Shown here: in pieces, positions 32,191 to 35,700 of the stretch | Position numbering within the stretch: the first letter of the stretch is position 1 | Layout of the letters: every line of letters starts with the position of its first letter | DNA from: Bacteroidota bacterium | GTDB taxonomy: Bacteria; Bacteroidota; Bacteroidia; Palsa-948 | Direction of reading: 5' to 3' | Assembly (NCBI GenBank): GCA_003164895.1 | Contig: PLUL01000053.1 | Span: 1-35,700 of the forward strand | Length of the DNA: 35,700 bases | Made by a program: the position numbers and the translations under genes | Notes under the pieces: model-generated | Seen by the model: only the letters and a program-made list of their open reading frames with translations | What the model was told of the DNA's origin: nothing | Databases searched by the model: none

Positions 32191-33618
32191 TTTTTTACGA
32201 TTGCCGATATCAAATGCAGCGAGCAGCGCGATGCATATAAAGAAAAAAGGCCCCACCTTGTCAGACTCCAGCAGGTCACTTAATAAAAGGTTTACGTAAA
32301 CCATCCCCATTATTAATAAAAGAGTCATCACTATCTTTTTATCATCATCGTCAACCATTCGGTGATATATCCTTTCGCCATATATAAATATTACCACAGT
32401 TAGAAAAAGAAAAATTGAAAGGCCTATTACTCCTTGTTCGGCCAGCAGCAGAAGCGGGTAATTATGCGCGGTAGAACGTTCCGGATTGTCGCTTACATAA
32501 GTTTGAAAATCGGAAATAGTATAGCGCATGTAATTAGGATAAAAATTTCCCGGCCCGAAACCCATGTAAGGATGTACTTTGAACATTCTGCTGGCCGCAA
32601 CCCATCGGTACACACGCTCCATACTCGAAACATCTTTGCCTTCAAGTGTTGACGAAAGGTGCTGACCAAAATCATCATGAGCAATAGTTTCTTCATACAC
32701 CGGGGCATATTTCAAATACTCATTGTGCTTTGCAAGATTCATTACCAGCAACGTTACCGCAATGCCAATAACAACCAGTGTCGGGCGCATCAGCTTATGC
32801 CTGATGATAAAATAAAAAGGGTACACAAGCAACACCGCTATATAACATGTCCGGGTATATGAAAGGTAAATAGCAACTACGTACAGAACAACCGAAAAGG
32901 TTAAAAGCGCTCTTGTTGAGGTGCCCTTTGCATACCAGTTTCGTGCTAATAAAATGAATGGAAAGAATACAGATAGGATGGCTGCGTAATTGACGTGGTT
33001 GCGAAAAAAGGGATACATCGGCCGGTTAACGTCATCGAAGGTAAACCCTTGAATGGCTTGCCTGATAAGTACCTGAAAAATGAGTAGGGTTAATGGGGTG
33101 TATATGCACCAAAAAACCTTTTTAAGGTCATCTTTCGTTTTTACAATTATTGCGGTAAGAATGCAGAATGTAGTAACGTACCATACCTTGGCCAAAAACA
33201 CTTTAAATGATACAATAAAATGCACCGAGTTAAGGGCAGAAAGGAATATCCAGAATAAATGGAGTATCAGTGCAAGCACCAAAAAATTGGCAAAGAACCC
33301 CGTTGGCAAAGCTTTATAATTACTTAAAATATAGACCCAGGTAACAAACATTAACCCTATCATCAACGGTTCATCAGGAAGATCAGTGCCAAGCGATGGA
33401 GAAAAACTGAACTCAATTGACAAAGGCAATGTAGCCAGTAACAAATAATAAAGGAATTTGAAATTAGTAATGCCCAGGTACACAATGATAATTCCAAAAG
33501 GAATGAGCCCGATATAATTCAAACCTGTTTGCAAAGCAGCCAGTATCGAAACAATAGTAACCGTTCCGAGAAAAGCGAATATGCCTAATTCAATTTTGCT
33601 AAAGGCGCGGGTAAACAC
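32167..33618 (-). CDS. O-antigen ligase / Wzy-type membrane protein
   Basis: The 483-residue protein has about twelve helices and belongs to the Wzy_C/O-antigen ligase group (PF04932), which joins or polymerises lipid-linked sugar repeats on the periplasmic side. Family features: the R in ERVYRWVAASRMFKVHPYMG, the FGPGNF loop near 350-360, then STAHNYPLLLLAEQGVIGL near 385-403, in a large periplasmic loop between helices. Distinguishing ligase from polymerase is not possible from sequence alone. The start is GTG at 33618, which overlaps the stop of the Wzz-like gene by one base (TAGTG), so translation is coupled. It is the last gene of the polysaccharide run. Confidence 0.85.
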   Translation of the reverse strand: MFTRAFSKIELGIFAFLGTVTIVSILAALQTGLNYIGLIPFGIIIVYLGITNFKFLYYLLLATLPLSIEFSFSPSLGTDLPDEPLMIGLMFVTWVYILSNYKALPTGFFANFLVLALILHLFWIFLSALNSVHFIVSFKVFLAKVWYVTTFCILTAIIVKTKDDLKKVFWCIYTPLTLLIFQVLIRQAIQGFTFDDVNRPMYPFFRNHVNYAAILSVFFPFILLARNWYAKGTSTRALLTFSVVLYVVAIYLSYTRTCYIAVLLVYPFYFIIRHKLMRPTLVVIGIAVTLLVMNLAKHNEYLKYAPVYEETIAHDDFGQHLSSTLEGKDVSSMERVYRWVAASRMFKVHPYMGFGPGNFYPNYMRYTISDFQTYVSDNPERSTAHNYPLLLLAEQGVIGLSIFLFLTVVIFIYGERIYHRMVDDDDKKIVMTLLLIMGMVYVNLLLSDLLESDKVGPFFFICIALLAAFDIGNRKKLLEPKGE

Positions 33619-34562
33619 TAAAGCTGTTTTTTTAATTCGTTGATCTGTTCAATCAGCAGTACTCCTATTACCGAAACAAAAGTTACAATAAGTACAGTTA
33701 TCAAAACAACCAGCGAACGCACAGGCTTTTCTCTGCGGTCGGCAGGGAAAGCCTCTTCCATTACGTACAGTGATGTTTCGTTGTTTTTTAATGAAACTTC
33801 CAGTTGGCCCCTTATGTTTATCAGGTTATTTAATTCGCGGGTAGCATTGGTTTGCTTAGACATGATGGATTTATATTGCTGCACTACCATGTAGTCAAGC
33901 CCTTCTACTATAACAGTTGCATCGCTGGCGGCAGAAACCTTGATCTTATATTCCTTTCCCAAGCGGGCAAGTGTGTCAATATATTCATTAACCGTGCGTT
34001 GCAGCTTCATAATTTGCCCAGTTATCGCGTCATATACTTTTCCCTTTGTCTCATTAACGTGCTGCTTGTTCAGCTCATCCACTTTTCGCGCCATGGTATT
34101 AATAATATTGGCAGCCATTTTAGGATCCGTATCATAAAGCGACATCATTACAGCATCATGCTCAGTTTTGATCGCCTCGTAGTTTTTAGTAAACTCTTTA
34201 TACACCCTGGTCTTCCAGAAAGGTTTGGTTTTATCAATCTTGTAGTGCTCGGCAATGTGAAATGAATCTATCACAAAATTAATGATCGGAGCAGAAGAAG
34301 CGATAGTTAGGATACGGTTCACATCGGCCTTGTTTCCAAAGTACTCAACCTGTACACCTGCTTCGGTGTTAAAGATGGCTGCCCGGTCAGAAAGCGCCTG
34401 GTTGGTAGGATAAAAGGTGGTCCACGAGTAATAATACTCATCCATTACAAAAACAGAGAACAACCCTGAGATGATAGCAGACGAAATGATAAGAATAACA
34501 ATAGAGTATCGCCATTTCATTATTATTCTGATAGCTGTAAGAAGATTGAACTCTTTATCCAT
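33618..34562 (-). CDS. Wzz-type polysaccharide chain-length protein
   Basis: The 314-residue protein has the layout of a polysaccharide co-polymerase: a cytoplasmic lead, helix 1 (about residues 19-39, SIVILIISSAIISGLFSVFV), a periplasmic helical domain of about 240 residues with heptad-like segments (KQHVNETKGKVYDAITGQIM, LNNLINIRGQLEVSL), and helix 2 near 283-305 (SLVVLITVLIVTFVSVIGVLL) with a short basic tail. There is no attached tyrosine-kinase domain. Such proteins set polymer length together with Wzy. It follows the flippase gene by 52 bases and overlaps the ligase-like gene by one. Confidence 0.85.
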   Translation of the reverse strand: MDKEFNLLTAIRIIMKWRYSIVILIISSAIISGLFSVFVMDEYYYSWTTFYPTNQALSDRAAIFNTEAGVQVEYFGNKADVNRILTIASSAPIINFVIDSFHIAEHYKIDKTKPFWKTRVYKEFTKNYEAIKTEHDAVMMSLYDTDPKMAANIINTMARKVDELNKQHVNETKGKVYDAITGQIMKLQRTVNEYIDTLARLGKEYKIKVSAASDATVIVEGLDYMVVQQYKSIMSKQTNATRELNNLINIRGQLEVSLKNNETSLYVMEEAFPADRREKPVRSLVVLITVLIVTFVSVIGVLLIEQINELKKQL

Positions 34563-34596
34563 GTTTGATTGTTAAAGGCTGTTTATTTAAAGCGGG

Positions 34597-34604
34597 CAAA
34601 AATA
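34597..34604 (-). promoter_or_regulatory. possible -7 box before the Wzz-like gene
   Basis: The minus strand reads TATTTTTG, an exact TAnnTTTG match in the 52-base gap before the Wzz-like gene, 34 bases before its ATG. No -33 TTTG was found, and in AT-rich DNA such matches can arise by chance. Confidence 0.25.
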
Positions 34605-34614
34605 AAATAATTTA

Positions 34615-35700
34615 CTAAGTGGCTTTTGAACGTATAAGGTTTGCCACTTCCCTTATCGGAACCAATTTAACCACCATTGCAATTGCCAGGCAAACCGACA
34701 ATGCGGCACCAAGGTTTATCATCCAGTTAAAAGGGGCTGATTGAATAAAGTATACTGCAAAACAAGATAATGCAGTAAAACCAGCCATTTTGAACAAGTC
34801 TTTCACCTCATACTCAAACCTAAACTGCCTGTTTGCAGCTATAATATGAGCACCTGCGGCCAAAATCTGCGTTAAAAGGGTTGCCGCAGTTGCCCCCAAT
34901 GCTCCGTAATGTGGTATAAGGTATAGGTTTAGGCCAATGTTTAACAGCATTCCACCCAGGGCAATGGCGTTGAGTACCTTAAGGTTACCCTTTGCAGTAA
35001 GCAGGGTTCCGAAAATATATATGCTACTCATGGGAATGAAATTTATCATCAACCAGCCAAATATTCGCGCCCAGTATGGCCCGGAAGCAGGATACATCAG
35101 GTGCATCATTTCATTTCTGAAAAAGTAACAGTTTACTCCAATTATAATGGCCGCCACAAACATTAACTCCGAGCTAAACTTTACCAGGTTTTTCATGCTT
35201 TCATTACGTCGTATCATAATGGCAAACATGGGCAGTAGTAAGGTAGCAAAAAGATACCCGAACTGATTTACAGCATCTAAAAGGCGGAAAGAAGCTGCAT
35301 AGATTCCGGCCTCATGCTTGCCGTTGGGAAGCATTTGAGCGATCATTACGGCATCAATCCGATAATAAATTCCCATCAGCAGGGCCAGCATTGCAAATGG
35401 AGCGGATTTAAGCAATATCATTTTAGTGAATTTGCCTTTCCAGAAATTGAGCTTTATAACTGACCTGCCGATAATTACAAAAAAGGCAATAACTGCTGTT
35501 ATAAGTAGGGCCGCAGTTTGCGCATAAATGAACCACATGATATTAAAGGAGTCTTTAAACGGCGCAGCATAAATTAAAACAACACAGAACAAAATGGACA
35601 ATAGCCTATCCAACGTAGAGATGATAGAATCTGTTTTAAAGAGTTGCAGCGCCGCAATGTTAGCCCTGAAATACAATATGGCAGAAAGCAGTAACTGGTT
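34615..35700 (-). CDS. Wzx-type oligosaccharide flippase, N-terminus beyond the window
   Basis: The frame remains open to base 35700, so the gene is cut by the window edge; a TTG at 35676 is not a convincing start since the frame continues upstream (NQLLLSAI before it). The visible 361 residues form about ten helices of the polysaccharide-transporter/MATE type (PF01943 or PF13440), for example FAMLALLMGIYYRIDAVMIA, PLLG-like LNIGLNLYLIPHYGALGAT near the middle-to-end, and a pair of C-terminal helices. Family members are near 420-490 residues, so roughly 60-130 are missing. It flips lipid-linked sugar units across the inner membrane and begins the visible part of the operon flippase, Wzz, ligase. 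Confidence 0.85.
   Translation of the reverse strand, partial: NQLLLSAILYFRANIAALQLFKTDSIISTLDRLLSILFCVVLIYAAPFKDSFNIMWFIYAQTAALLITAVIAFFVIIGRSVIKLNFWKGKFTKMILLKSAPFAMLALLMGIYYRIDAVMIAQMLPNGKHEAGIYAASFRLLDAVNQFGYLFATLLLPMFAIMIRRNESMKNLVKFSSELMFVAAIIIGVNCYFFRNEMMHLMYPASGPYWARIFGWLMINFIPMSSIYIFGTLLTAKGNLKVLNAIALGGMLLNIGLNLYLIPHYGALGATAATLLTQILAAGAHIIAANRQFRFEYEVKDLFKMAGFTALSCFAVYFIQSAPFNWMINLGAALSVCLAIAMVVKLVPIREVANLIRSKAT

Noticed and set aside
32744-32810. Small inverted repeat (CATCAG...CTGATG) in the ligase-like gene
   Set aside because: A six-base stem inside coding sequence without T-run or repetition is within chance.

Overview
The window looks like chromosome of a low-GC Bacteroidota bacterium (Flavobacteriia, Sphingobacteriia or Chitinophagia type). 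The support is TAnnTTTG promoter boxes, DUF4270 and CHU_C/type IX secretion proteins, a large CarB without the allosteric domain, and the neighbourhood glycogen-synthase-like / DUF4270 / panC / panD / flippase-like protein. I saw no rRNA, tRNA, CRISPR array, transposase, phage gene or plasmid function. Nearly all the sequence is protein-coding and mostly housekeeping. The only gene-free stretch over 300 bases is 1-344.

Layout, left part (1 to about 26.4 kb). First comes an exopolyphosphatase plus a NatB-type ABC permease (minus), then a DEDDy exonuclease, a small lipoprotein and CutA (plus). A pantothenate operon follows, panC-panD-flippase-like protein (minus), divergent from a half-length glycogen-synthase-like protein and a DUF4270 lipoprotein (plus). 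Next are a coiled-coil secreted protein (minus) divergent from tatD and a TMTC-like membrane/TPR protein (plus), then a TPR/TonB-C-like protein and metG (minus), and LD-carboxypeptidase (plus). A DUF4412 protein (minus) is followed by yraN and an OmpR-type response regulator (plus). The last block is minus-strand: YfhO-like membrane protein with a glycosyltransferase, a membrane-anchored SpoIIE phosphatase, a Kelch-propeller type IX secretion substrate, and carB.

Right part (about 26.5 to 35.7 kb): the N-terminal half of carB, a family 2 glycosyltransferase, an OppC-like permease, a soluble SpoIIE/RsbU phosphatase, and a minus-strand surface-polysaccharide operon (Wzx-like flippase cut by the window edge, Wzz-like chain-length protein, O-antigen-ligase-like protein).

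The most striking observation is an abrupt change of DNA style inside carB near 26.3-26.5 kb. The tetramer GGCC occurs only twice in the first 26.48 kb but roughly 45 times in the last 9.2 kb, and codon choice changes with it. This is either a chimeric assembly joined at a conserved carB segment or a large homologous replacement. Other points of interest are interlocked divergent promoters with an apparently leaderless GTG start for tatD, a terminator encoded inside the convergent LD-carboxypeptidase gene, a terminator-like hairpin whose T-run ends at the DUF4270 start codon, four-copy heptamer repeats in a coding region and in the metG leader, and a glycogen-synthase-like protein lacking both its substrate-binding loop and its C-terminal domain. 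I found no defence system or other clearly new multi-gene system.
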